NCBI GenBank assembly: GCA_018335335.1
Contig: JAGXKG010000011.1
Span: 1 to 50,797, forward strand
DNA length: 50,797 bases
DNA from: Candidatus Thorarchaeota archaeon
GTDB taxonomy: Archaea; Asgardarchaeota; Thorarchaeia; Thorarchaeales; Thorarchaeaceae
Direction of reading: 5' to 3'
The notes under the pieces are model-generated. The model saw only the letters and a list, made by a program, of their open reading frames with translations. It searched no databases and had not been told where the DNA came from. Positions 15,890-23,700 of the stretch are shown one piece after another (the stretch's first letter is position 1; each line of letters starts with the position of its first letter). Made by a program: the position numbers and the translations under genes.

Positions 15890-15932
15890 AGAATAAAAAG
15901 AAAATAGAAATGCTCACGGGTGTCCGCGAGCA
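15890..15932 (-). terminator. Terminator of cold-shock gene 3
   Basis: The minus strand forms TGCTCGCGG/CCGTGAGCA (9 bp with one G-U; 15911-15932) with an ACAC loop, followed by a T-rich tract complementary to 15890-15910. Stem bases are identical to those of copy 2, so the duplication included the terminator. Confidence 0.75.
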
Positions 15933-15982
15933 CCATGTACTGAATTAAGATCTTAGTGAATCGTCTAAATGACTACTTCCTC

Positions 15983-16195
15983 TCAAACCTCTTCTGCTTC
16001 GTCTTCTAGGACGACATTGATTGCTCGTAGACCTCGAGGGCTCTCTTCAGTCTCGAAAACTACACGGTCCCCCTCTGAGAGGAACCTATTGCTTTCAATT
16101 GCACTAGCGTGTACGAAGACATCTTCGCCTTCTTCTCGCTCAATAAATCCAAAGTTCTTTCTAGCATTAAACCACTTTACGGTACCTTTAACCAT
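15983..16195 (-). CDS. Cold-shock-domain protein (copy 3)
   Basis: A 70-residue cold-shock domain starting [10 protein letters not shown] at ATG 16195, the standard family N terminus, with RNP1 KNFGFIERE and RNP2 DVFVHAS. It differs from copy 2 at only a few residues after the first ten. It ends in an acidic EDEAEEV tail. It has its own TATA box (16346-16354), leader and terminator, so the three copies are independent transcription units repeated about 0.7 kb apart rather than an operon. The expected role is RNA chaperone binding of single-stranded RNA. Confidence 0.92.
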   Translation of the reverse strand: MVKGTVKWFNARKNFGFIEREEGEDVFVHASAIESNRFLSEGDRVVFETEESPRGLRAINVVLEDEAEEV

Positions 16196-16323
16196 TTTTG
16201 TTTCGCCTGTTGTACAGAGATGATTTTCAACATTGAGTCAAATCTCACTGAGATGATCAGAATCAGGAAAAAATGCTACTAACATCCTATACCGAATCTA
16301 AACCTATTCAATGCTGCTCTGTA
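16196..16323 (-). promoter_or_regulatory. Conserved structured 5' leader of cold-shock gene 3
   Basis: UACAGAG at the RNA 5' end (plus 16317-16323) pairs perfectly with CUCUGUA (plus 16213-16219), 18 bases before the ATG. The conserved core (16254-16304) matches copy 2. A hairpin AUCUC/GAGAU also forms inside. The rest of the leader varies, while the pairing segments and core do not. Confidence 0.6.
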
Positions 16324-16345
16324 TAATTCTTCGAGCTCGTATGTG

Positions 16346-16354
16346 TTTATATAC
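16346..16354 (-). promoter_or_regulatory. TATA box of cold-shock gene 3
   Basis: GTATATAAA on the minus strand, differing from the promoter of copies 1 and 2 but at the same 29-base offset from the leader helix, placing transcription start near 16324. Confidence 0.7.
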
Positions 16355-16394
16355 TTGTGCCAATGGACCATCTTGTTTTTGTTGGTCCAATAAT

Positions 16395-16947
16395 ACTCAT
16401 TCCCCCTCGATTCCAATGATTGCAGGTGATGGGTGGCATACATTGTACGTCTATGCTACAGATCAAGCATCAAACTCCGCCTACGCCAATTTCACATTCC
16501 TGGTGGATGGTACTGGCCCGGCTGTTGATGCTGTGGACGATATCAGTTTCTATGAAGGAATGACGGTCACGAAATAGCTTGGAGCGCCAGCGATGTGCAT
16601 CCGGCTCATATGTCATCTACAAGAATGGTAGTCTATGCGATACTGGTGATTGGACCGGTACAGGCGATGTCAGAACTGTCGATCTAAATCCGCTATCTCT
16701 TGGTACTTTCATTTTTACAGTTGTGTTTACTGACAAAGTTGGAAATACTGGCACGGATACCGTTATGGTGACAGTACTGATGGAAACAACAACGACAACT
16801 ACTAGCACTGGAACAACGACAACGACAGAAACATCCAGTACCACCACAACCGCGACATCTACAACAACCACGTCACCTCTTGTAGTACTCGGTGATACTT
16901 TGTTATTGGTGGTCGGTGTGATGCTTAGGAAAAGACAAGGTGGGTAA
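16395..16947 (+). pseudogene. Decayed C-terminal part of an Ig-like surface protein
   Basis: Three frames carry consecutive pieces of one protein. Frame A gives GWHTLYVYATDQASNSAY and FLVDGTGPAVDAVDD up to a stop at 16575; frame B gives WSASDVHPA (16580-16606); frame C gives SYVIYKNGSLCDTGDW and FTDKVGNTGTDTVMVTV. These are typical of an Ig/cadherin-like repeat with its next repeat. A Thr-rich stalk (TTTTTT, TETSSTTTT) and a terminal hydrophobic anchor with KRQGG follow. The upstream portion and any signal peptide are missing. Two frameshifts and a truncation mean it is very likely a dead remnant, though assembly error at the shifts is possible. Confidence 0.75.
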
Positions 16948-16987
16948 ATGAAATCGACTCGGATAGATGGTAGCTATGCCCGCTTCG

Positions 16988-17041
16988 AAAAAAGAGAAAA
17001 TGAAATAGAAAATAGATATCTAGAAGGGGGCAACCCCTTCT
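16988..17041 (-). terminator. Terminator of the BON-domain gene
   Basis: The minus strand forms an 8-bp perfect stem AGAAGGGG/CCCCTTCT (17022-17029 with 17034-17041, 4-nt loop) followed by a T-rich stretch complementary to 16988-17015, just after the stop at 17060. Confidence 0.7.
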
Positions 17042-17059
17042 GTGCTCTAATTAGTCAGC

Positions 17060-17722
17060 TTATTCAATGACAAGCTGATCGACGACGTCAGTGACGCCAA
17101 GGGTATTCTCAGCTGCGTCCATTGCTGCACGGTATGAAGTCCAACTTGGCAATGTACCTGACAAGGTTACGACGCCATCTTCAACTTTCACGTCAACATC
17201 ATCAGCGTTGACAGTGAACTTGGTTTCTAGTGCAGAGACCACGTCTTCTGCGATGGCTTTGTCAAGGACATCCTCAGTTGGAACAACTGCAAGCTCATTG
17301 GTGACATTGAGTACACCAGTAGCTCTTGACGCGACGTCTTCAGCTCTCAGCTTCTTCCAGTACGCATCGACTACACCGTCGAGCGTAACGACCCCGGTTG
17401 AGACATCTACGTCGATTTCTGAAGCATCAATACTGGAGTTCCACTCCAGCATATTTTTGATGTTGGACTCGATTTCCGAGTCGGTTGGAACGGTAACCTC
17501 GGTCGGAATCTCTACCTCAAGATTGTTCTCGACCTTGGTCACGCCCTCAGCGTCCCAAGCATCAAGCACAGCGTTTTTTGAAGAGGTATAGTCAGTTACA
17601 GTTCCGTCAAGTTTGACCTCTCCATCATCCACTGTGATACTGATGTCTGAAGAATCCACGCGGTCGTCCCAATACAAGTAATCAGCCACGTCTTTTTTGA
17701 TGCTCTCATCTGTCCTCGCCAT
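17060..17722 (-). CDS. Triple BON-domain protein (OsmY-like)
   Basis: A 220-residue protein built of three BON domains (about residues 5-72, 80-148, 153-219). Each has the alpha-beta-beta-alpha-beta pattern with the glycine-centred strand pair (DDGEVKLDGTV, STGVVTLDGVV, EDGVVTLSGTL). BON domains are thought to bind membranes or phospholipids and occur in stress-induced bacterial OsmY. There is no signal peptide, so it is probably cytoplasmic. The protein is very acidic and has no cysteine. It has its own terminator and a divergent promoter region shared with the nitroreductase gene. A stress-related role is suggested by family only. Confidence 0.85.
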   Translation of the reverse strand: MARTDESIKKDVADYLYWDDRVDSSDISITVDDGEVKLDGTVTDYTSSKNAVLDAWDAEGVTKVENNLEVEIPTEVTVPTDSEIESNIKNMLEWNSSIDASEIDVDVSTGVVTLDGVVDAYWKKLRAEDVASRATGVLNVTNELAVVPTEDVLDKAIAEDVVSALETKFTVNADDVDVKVEDGVVTLSGTLPSWTSYRAAMDAAENTLGVTDVVDQLVIE

Positions 17723-17876
17723 TCTCTACATCCTCCTTAATCATGTACCATTCTATACTATACCTTTATAAATTTTATGAATTATATGCATTATGAGAGC
17801 TATAGATAGTGCATTATATGCATTACACCACTATATAGACCACAAGTATAAAGGTGGGTTTCTTCTCCACTATGAC

Positions 17877-18668
17877 ATGAAAATTCCAGCAGAACGATGG
17901 GCAAAAGCAATCCCCGCAAGACATTCTAGAAGAAAGTACCGAGAGAAAGAGCTCCAAGCCGAAGCTGCTTCGAATCTGGAACAATTCTGTGAGGAGTTTC
18001 GTCCTTTTGGGAACGTTCGGAGCCTACTGATTGAAGAATCCCCAGAACAAATAGTGCGAGGAGCAATCGGACCGTTTGGAAAGATTTCTGGTGCTCAGGC
18101 CTATATGGCGTTCATCGTGGATGAAACGGACCCGAACGGGTACGCAGCACTGGGATACACCGGTGAAGGTCTGATTTTGGAAGCAACCGCAATGGGTCTT
18201 GATACGTGTTGGATCGCTGGCTGGCTAAAACAGACCGACGCAGAACTACGTATTGATGTTGAACCGAATGAAGCAGTACTTGCTGTTACACCAGTTGGAT
18301 ATGCCAAGAACAACTTGACTTTCTCTGAAAAGGTGCTGAAGAAGGCAACAGGATCCCGTGACCGAAAACCTCTCGAAGAGTTGCTTGTGAATGAACCTAT
18401 GGAATTGGATGAACGCATACAATATTGCCTGGAACTAGCCCGACTTGCGCCTTCAGCTGCAAACAGGCAACCTTGGAGATTCAGTATTGAGTCAGAGGGA
18501 ATGAAGATTAGCGTCGCTGATACATACACAAAGAATCTGAAGGATAGAAGATTGGATTGTGGCATCGCCATGCTGCATCTAGAGGTGGGAGCCCGTTCAC
18601 AGGAGATGAAAGGTGAATGGGAATTCATGCAAGGTCATGAAGTAGCCTTGTTCAAGTACCATTCATAA
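17877..18668 (+). CDS. Nitroreductase-family flavoprotein (TM1586-like)
   Basis: About 263 residues from the ATG at 17877. The start MKIPAERWAKAIPARHSRRKY is the family's usual N terminus, with the Arg/Ser-rich FMN-phosphate binding segment RHSRRKY. A second half-domain begins at ERIQYCLELARLAPSAANRQ, a nitroreductase core motif, consistent with the fused two-copy TM1586 type. It probably uses FMN and NAD(P)H; the substrate is unknown. An upstream in-frame ATG at 17793 follows a TATA box (CTTTATAAAT near 17765) and could be a leaderless longer start, but the extra 28 residues do not fit the family. Confidence 0.8.
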   Translation: MKIPAERWAKAIPARHSRRKYREKELQAEAASNLEQFCEEFRPFGNVRSLLIEESPEQIVRGAIGPFGKISGAQAYMAFIVDETDPNGYAALGYTGEGLILEATAMGLDTCWIAGWLKQTDAELRIDVEPNEAVLAVTPVGYAKNNLTFSEKVLKKATGSRDRKPLEELLVNEPMELDERIQYCLELARLAPSAANRQPWRFSIESEGMKISVADTYTKNLKDRRLDCGIAMLHLEVGARSQEMKGEWEFMQGHEVALFKYHS

Positions 18669-18703
18669 CTCCGCTCGGAATAACTCTTGAGAAGGAGGAT
18701 GTA

Positions 18704-18889
18704 GTGAGATCAAGATATGATTCACAGGTTTCTTATATCCAACCACCATTCAACTGCAAGAAGCAGGCTATTGATAAGGCGGTTGTTTGCCTGAAGATTA
18801 GTTGGCAGCCAAAAAGGATCGAATCAATGTCAAATCATAGACCCTTTCTGGAAGAGATGAGAACAAACACAGGGAAGATAGAGAAATGA
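18704..18889 (+). CDS. Possible small protein, 61 aa
   Basis: A GTG start is preceded by a strong Shine-Dalgarno-like GAAGGAGG seven bases upstream, and the stop overlaps the ATG of the next gene (ATGA), arguing for translation and coupling. The protein itself is polar, with no recognised domain, and could alternatively be a noncoding leader of the following gene. Confidence 0.3.
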   Translation: MRSRYDSQVSYIQPPFNCKKQAIDKAVVCLKISWQPKRIESMSNHRPFLEEMRTNTGKIEK

Positions 18890-19179
18890 GTGCTCAATCA
18901 AATATTGCTAAAAACGCAGAAATCGTGGAGAATTTCCTCGAAAATATCGAGAAGCGATTCAAAGACAATGCTGTGCAGGTTATTGATGTACGGATGCACG
19001 GTTGGAAATTCGTTAAGGTCACGGTGCGCTACAAGAAGAACAACATCGAGAAACGAGAAGTTCACAAACTGATGAAAGAGACCTTTCCAATGGTACGGCA
19101 TAAATACAGCCAGCAGAAAGGCGGCGGTACCCACGGGCAGTATCTTGTTCCAACTGATTCACCGATGCAACAGAATTGA
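18886..19179 (+). CDS. Small basic hypothetical protein, 97 aa
   Basis: Not recognised. An N-terminal helix (NAEIVENFLENIEKRFKDNA) is followed by beta strands (VIDVRMHGWKFVKVTVRYKK) and a basic helix (EKREVHKLMKETFP), ending in a flexible Gly/Gln-rich tail. The alpha/beta layout with a basic face could suit RNA or protein contact. It starts at ATG 18886 overlapping the previous stop, and converges on the YjbQ gene with an 8-base gap. Confidence 0.6.
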   Translation: MSAQSNIAKNAEIVENFLENIEKRFKDNAVQVIDVRMHGWKFVKVTVRYKKNNIEKREVHKLMKETFPMVRHKYSQQKGGGTHGQYLVPTDSPMQQN

Positions 19180-19186
19180 AACAGAG

Positions 19187-19609
19187 CTAGGATTTGTGGC
19201 GTCCAACAAATGCCAAACTGACACTCCTGCTTCTGGGTCCATCACATTCGACGAATAGAATACGTTGCCAAGTTCCAAGTACCAATTCACTTGATTTGAC
19301 CGGAACTGATTCGGTCGATCCGATAATTGAAGTCATCAGATGGGCGTGAGCGTTATTGTCAACTCTGTCGTGCTCGTATCCTTTGTTTCGAGGTACTAAT
19401 TCTTCCAGGTGATTCTCTATATCGCGCATCAACCCAGATTCTGCTTCGTTTATGGTTACACCAGCTGTCGTATGCTTACTTGAAATCGTCAATATGCCCT
19501 CATCTGCCCGATTCTCACGTAGCCACTGGTGTATTGGGCCCGTTATCTCTTTAACTTGGATGTTACGCTCCGTAGTTATTTGAATAGACCCTACAATGGT
19601 ATCAGGCAT
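19187..19609 (-). CDS. YjbQ/UPF0047 family protein
   Basis: A 140-residue protein, the full family length. The diagnostic segment SKHTTAGVTINE (about 44-55) and the later histidines in NNAHAHLMTSIIG, with the SSELVLGTWQRILFVECDGP end, match UPF0047/YjbQ, trimeric proteins with a metal-binding histidine cluster that show a weak thiamine-phosphate synthase side activity; the true role is unsettled. ATG 19609 is preceded on the minus strand by a TATA-like AAATATATGC (19648-19657), so it has its own promoter downstream of the HTH gene. Confidence 0.85.
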   Translation of the reverse strand: MPDTIVGSIQITTERNIQVKEITGPIHQWLRENRADEGILTISSKHTTAGVTINEAESGLMRDIENHLEELVPRNKGYEHDRVDNNAHAHLMTSIIGSTESVPVKSSELVLGTWQRILFVECDGPRSRSVSLAFVGRHKS

Positions 19610-19674
19610 AATGGATTCCCATCATCCAATTTCATACGTTCCCTAAAAAAATAGTGCATATATTTGAGCTAGAT

Positions 19675-19968
19675 TCAGTCCAGTTCTTCGTCGTCTTCCT
19701 GCGAAGATGGAAACCAATCCGTTATTTTCTTTTGTCCTTCTTCAAGACACCAACCAGGGCCATCCTCTTCTTTCTCGACAATCTGTTCCTCTTTCATATT
19801 ATTGAGATGGTATCTCACCGTGCTTGGTCCAACCTCGACTTCACTGGCAATCTCTGATACGGTCTTCCATTCATCATAATCAAGAGCGGCTATGATCTTG
19901 GTTCTCGTGATGAGACCCCTCGTGATATTCCGGATAAGACGCAGATAAGCCCGCAAATCAATGGCCAT
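19675..19968 (-). CDS. Winged-helix transcriptional regulator (ArsR-like)
   Basis: A 97-residue DNA-binding protein. Residues about 18-63 form the winged helix: TRTKIIAALDYDEWKTVSEI, then the recognition helix segment EVGPSTVRYHLNNMKEE and a wing VEKEEDGPGW. The N terminus is basic and helical; the C terminus is acidic (QEDDEELD). It resembles single-domain archaeal HTH regulators with no effector domain or metal cysteines, so the ligand is unknown. It probably acts on neighbouring genes, but no operator was identified. Confidence 0.8.
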   Translation of the reverse strand: MAIDLRAYLRLIRNITRGLITRTKIIAALDYDEWKTVSEIASEVEVGPSTVRYHLNNMKEEQIVEKEEDGPGWCLEEGQKKITDWFPSSQEDDEELD

Positions 19969-20032
19969 CTATCTTACACCTTTTCGAGCATCTACTTATG
20001 TGGAGTCAACTTTGTGAGGTGAGCATCTGGAG

Positions 20033-20305
20033 CTAGCGCCTCTCGAGTAGGCTCTTGAACGCGGCCGGCTCACGTCCTTCCGCGATGGGCTTGATTCTGT
20101 AATTCGGGTATTTGTGGCTTAATCTTGCTATCACTCTGGTGCCATTGAGTTTCTTGAATACACTTGCCTTGCTGCCCCTCCAGAGGTAAATAGTTTCATC
20201 CTCATGATCTATAAAGACTAGCACCCGATCTGTTCTAGTTTCTGCTTTATCCGGCTCTATCTCTACTAAGTCTGCATCCCCCGTTATCTCAAGAGCCTCT
20301 AACAT
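20033..20305 (-). CDS. Single gelsolin-like domain protein
   Basis: About 90 residues from ATG 20305 (a TTG two codons upstream at 20311 is also in frame). After a 25-residue acidic N-terminal segment, the core RVLVFIDHEDETIYLWRGSK, a helix (ASVFKKLNGTRVIARLSH) and the ending EGREPAAFKSLL follow the gelsolin-domain plan: central strand with WxG, long helix, and the EGxEPxxFxxL closing motif. Gelsolin domains bind actin and calcium; Asgard archaea are known to encode one- and two-domain versions (established for Thorarchaeota). Actin binding here is inferred. It is divergent from the gene at 20463. Confidence 0.65.
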   Translation of the reverse strand: MLEALEITGDADLVEIEPDKAETRTDRVLVFIDHEDETIYLWRGSKASVFKKLNGTRVIARLSHKYPNYRIKPIAEGREPAAFKSLLERR

Positions 20306-20462
20306 AGTCAAATCTCAAACCTTCAGGTTTTGTACTGTGTGTACTTCCTTTTGGTACCTTATTTTATTTGCTAGTCCGGTCTTATCTTGCTTCCGCATAC
20401 CTTTGAGGAACAGAGATTTAAACAAACACGACTCTATATACAGCAAAAGGAGAACACTACGC

Positions 20463-21197
20463 TTGCCAGATAAAAGGCATTCAGGAGTACACCTCGTAGA
20501 CCGTGAATCGCGTCGGATTGTAGTAACTGACGAAACTGTGACGCTGGGCTTTCCGTTGAATGCAATGCCAAATCCCATTTACTCAGCAATGCTGAATGCA
20601 GTTGATATACCTGGTGACGATATGGATGTCTTTCATGGCATATGGCGCGGAAATGTTATGAAGCCAACTCTAGTCACATTTGATAGAGATAAACCATTTC
20701 CGGTAAATACCGCCACCAAAATTGTGCGTCTCACCCTCAAAGATGATGCAATAGCAGAACGAATCGATGAGTTGGAGGGCAATCTACTGGAGATGTTTGG
20801 CCAACCCTTTGAAGACAGCTTTGATGAGCGGATATCCCTTTATCGGAATCTGTACTTGGATGAATCCCTGATTGATAGATTTCGTTTTGGCATAGCTGAG
20901 ATGTATGGCGATAGAAGCTACCAGAATATCAGGAAAAATCCTCGGGTTACTCTGCATTTCTCTTGGCCTACGAATGGCTCGCCACCCTGGTTGAGTTATG
21001 AAATCAGTTGTATTGCAGAGGTTGTAGAACAAGACACACCGTTTTATCGATTCATGCGGATGATGAGGCAGATTTTTTCAAGAGACTTCCTCGAATTGCG
21101 TGAAGAAGAGTATCCATGCGCATATAGGCTGTGGATATCCGATGTGCGTGAGAAAACGCTGAGCTCGCAGAAGGGTTTTGTTCCCCGTAATCAGTAG
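20463..21197 (+). CDS. Hypothetical protein, about 244 aa
   Basis: Not recognised. The frame is open from 20337, but a TATA box (CTCTATATACA, about 20432-20442) indicates transcription starting near 20460, so the TTG at 20463 (LPDKRHSGVH) is the likely leaderless start. The protein is mixed alpha/beta, with strands VDRESRRIVVTDETVTLGF, several aromatic-rich helices (DRFRFGIAEMYGD) and an acidic C-terminal helix region. No catalytic motif is seen. Its stop overlaps the converging VWA gene by seven bases. Confidence 0.6.
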   Translation: MPDKRHSGVHLVDRESRRIVVTDETVTLGFPLNAMPNPIYSAMLNAVDIPGDDMDVFHGIWRGNVMKPTLVTFDRDKPFPVNTATKIVRLTLKDDAIAERIDELEGNLLEMFGQPFEDSFDERISLYRNLYLDESLIDRFRFGIAEMYGDRSYQNIRKNPRVTLHFSWPTNGSPPWLSYEISCIAEVVEQDTPFYRFMRMMRQIFSRDFLELREEEYPCAYRLWISDVREKTLSSQKGFVPRNQ

Positions 21198-23698
21198 TTA
21201 GTCAGCCGCAAGAGTCTTTGAGGTAACTCATCAATAGAATCGATGTCAAGGACAACACCGTGAGATGACTTGGCCAGTTCATCAGCTGATTTTCGGTCAT
21301 ATTCAGCTGCTGGCACAAGAATAATCGTATCGATTCCCTGTTTCTTAATTTTGGCCATTAATTCTGTACATTCCGATTGGTCACTTAGGTAGACATCTGT
21401 ACAGAAAATGAATACTTTCTCTCTAGCTCTTGTCTTCTCAAAATTCTGGAGAGCAAGTCGAATCGAACTTGCTCCTCCAGTACCTCCGCTGGCCCTAAGA
21501 TCAAGAAGATTCGATGCTACCTTCTCAACTGACTTGGCTGAATCCGCCATGTCCTTAACGATATGTGTTGTATTATCAAATAGAACGACTCCGAAGTCAT
21601 CTTTCTGTATGCCGTAGAGCCCTGCCATGACGGAAATCGAAAGCATACCGAGTTTCTTCGGGTGATGCATGGAACCGCTTTTGTCAAGAGCCCAGTAGAA
21701 GGCCCTATGTCCATGATATGTTTCAGTGATTAGGAAATCGTCTGGCCGCAACGTGCGGAAATCTGTACGGCCCTCGGAAAGAAGGTGTGACAGGGTTTCC
21801 TCTAAATCAATGAGATCGATATCATCACCAATGCGAAATGGACGCACTGTGGTAGATGGTTGGATGCCGCCCAACATCGATGATCCCATTACTGCCCGGG
21901 CGAAGCTTTTGCCCAGATCAATCAGCAGACGTTTCGCAATCTGCTTCAATCTTCTCTTGAATTCTGGTGGCAGACTTTCTCGGTATGTATACCAAATTGT
22001 GACAATGTTTGTGGCTGGTCCTCCGAGTAGCCCTCTCAGTGCCATGTCTGCTCTTTGCGGGTCCGGTTCTCCACCACCCCTGTGTCGGCGCCCGGCCATT
22101 CCCAGCGCGGCCTGCAAATCAACATGCCCAATCGCTCCCAAGGCTGAAGCGTTTCCCATCCTGTTTGCCATGTCGGCTAGCTCTTTGAGCTGAGATTGAC
22201 TAAGTCCAGCCGAGGATATCAGCCCATGCAATCGATCGAAATCTTTAACGCCTTGCTTGATCAGCTTCTTGGCTACTTCGAAAGAAGGGTTCACAAGCTC
22301 GAGAATTTCACTTTCACTCATTCCCAGTTCTTGCCCTCTTTGGCGAATGGCCTGTTCTGAGGGACCGGTACCCATTCTTCTTGCTCTCCTAACATTCTTT
22401 CGCATGTGTGCTTTTGACTGCGATTGCTTGATAGCTTCATCACTGAGCTGTTGCATCTGTTGGTTCCAGGTATGCTTGCATTGACCAGGCAAATCCTTGC
22501 TTAGCTTGCTGTGCTGCGCCAGTTTCTTGAGTAAATACTCGGCTGGTGCGGAACGTGACTGTGCTCGTTCAATAGTCCTATCTGTCACTTTCTTTACTAG
22601 ATTCTTCCAATTCTGTTGTGGGGTAGCATTCTCACCAAGCTGGTGGTGGTCTACATTTTCTGATGCACCTTTACTGAATTGAGAATCATATTCTTTCATT
22701 AATTGGTCGTGGAGCGATTTGCCAGTATGGTTCTTGATTTGATTCACCATTCTCATTGATTCATCAAAAGCAAATTCTTGTGGAGCTGACTGCACATGAG
22801 AATCAGAATTCTTGGGCAATTCATTCAGATGCGAAGCATACGAAGTCATTTCCTCCAGATTCTGGATTGAATCTTCCAACTTTTTTTGCATAGCATCTCG
22901 GGTGGCTTTCTTTGGCGACCCAATATCCTTCATGTGCGATAGAGCCCTGGCCCCAGTAGCAGGATCTCGCTGGGCCAGGTCATTGAATTCTTTCTGGACA
23001 TCTGAATCACCTCGTAGCGCCTTGGCTGCTAGAGATTCAGCTCTGTTATGCGATGAACAAACTTGGTCAAGACTGTCTAGTGTCTTGGAATTCTCTATAT
23101 CCCTAGAGCTGAGACCTCCAATCCGTTCTAGAAGCTCTTGGGATGCTTCTTGTTTAAGCCTCTCATCATTAGAGATACCGCGTAAGACTATATCGCCTTC
23201 TGTGAGATAGTCTGTAGCAGAATTCAGCAAGTCGTCTTTGTCTGAATTCTTCAGTTTTCGCAGGTAGTTGTAGCCATCCGAAATTTTCTCAGTTTCAATT
23301 TTTTCAGATAGTTCCTGTTCTCGCAATATAGTATTGATGACTTCATTGAGTGAATCAGTGACTGCCTTCTTTGCTTTCTTTTGCTTCTGTTTCTTCTGTT
23401 GTGTTTCGAGTAATGTTTTCTCCTCATCTTCTCTTCCAAGCACGATGTCTTCAGCTACATCCCTCGCCACCTTCTGGTCAGCTGGGAATGTCGTATAGAC
23501 TGCAGCTTCGACCAAATCGTCAAGACTAAGTCTTCCTTGTTTGAAATACCGTGCACTCAAAAATTGTGGAATGGCTTCGGTCTGTCTTATGCTTGGTTTC
23601 TGCTTGAGGTCTTGGCGGGCCCTCATTCGAGAGACAAATTCCTGAGCGAACTCCACTACCATGCTCGGAATAGGGTCAATTCTTGCTTTTGTTCCCAT
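21191..23698 (-). CDS. Large VWA-domain protein, partner of MoxR ATPase
   Basis: An 835-residue protein. Residues about 1-640 are charged, helical and coiled-coil-like. The C-terminal von Willebrand A domain (about 660-835) has the metal-binding MIDAS start ALDKSGSMHH (D-x-S-x-S near residue 670), the conserved Thr/Gly-rich ASGGTGGASS loop and the later CTDVYLS Asp. It follows the MoxR gene by two bases, the classic MoxR-VWA pairing in which the ATPase and VWA protein act as a chaperone for assembly or metal insertion. The substrate is unknown. The long helical N-terminal part is unlike the short CoxE-type partners. Confidence 0.85.
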   Translation of the reverse strand: MGTKARIDPIPSMVVEFAQEFVSRMRARQDLKQKPSIRQTEAIPQFLSARYFKQGRLSLDDLVEAAVYTTFPADQKVARDVAEDIVLGREDEEKTLLETQQKKQKQKKAKKAVTDSLNEVINTILREQELSEKIETEKISDGYNYLRKLKNSDKDDLLNSATDYLTEGDIVLRGISNDERLKQEASQELLERIGGLSSRDIENSKTLDSLDQVCSSHNRAESLAAKALRGDSDVQKEFNDLAQRDPATGARALSHMKDIGSPKKATRDAMQKKLEDSIQNLEEMTSYASHLNELPKNSDSHVQSAPQEFAFDESMRMVNQIKNHTGKSLHDQLMKEYDSQFSKGASENVDHHQLGENATPQQNWKNLVKKVTDRTIERAQSRSAPAEYLLKKLAQHSKLSKDLPGQCKHTWNQQMQQLSDEAIKQSQSKAHMRKNVRRARRMGTGPSEQAIRQRGQELGMSESEILELVNPSFEVAKKLIKQGVKDFDRLHGLISSAGLSQSQLKELADMANRMGNASALGAIGHVDLQAALGMAGRRHRGGGEPDPQRADMALRGLLGGPATNIVTIWYTYRESLPPEFKRRLKQIAKRLLIDLGKSFARAVMGSSMLGGIQPSTTVRPFRIGDDIDLIDLEETLSHLLSEGRTDFRTLRPDDFLITETYHGHRAFYWALDKSGSMHHPKKLGMLSISVMAGLYGIQKDDFGVVLFDNTTHIVKDMADSAKSVEKVASNLLDLRASGGTGGASSIRLALQNFEKTRAREKVFIFCTDVYLSDQSECTELMAKIKKQGIDTIILVPAAEYDRKSADELAKSSHGVVLDIDSIDELPQRLLRLTNY

Positions 23699-23700
23699 TA

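Noticed and set aside
16617-16871. Valine-rich minus-strand frame opposite the Thr-rich stalk.
   Set aside because: It is the antisense shadow of the threonine (ACN) codon repeats.
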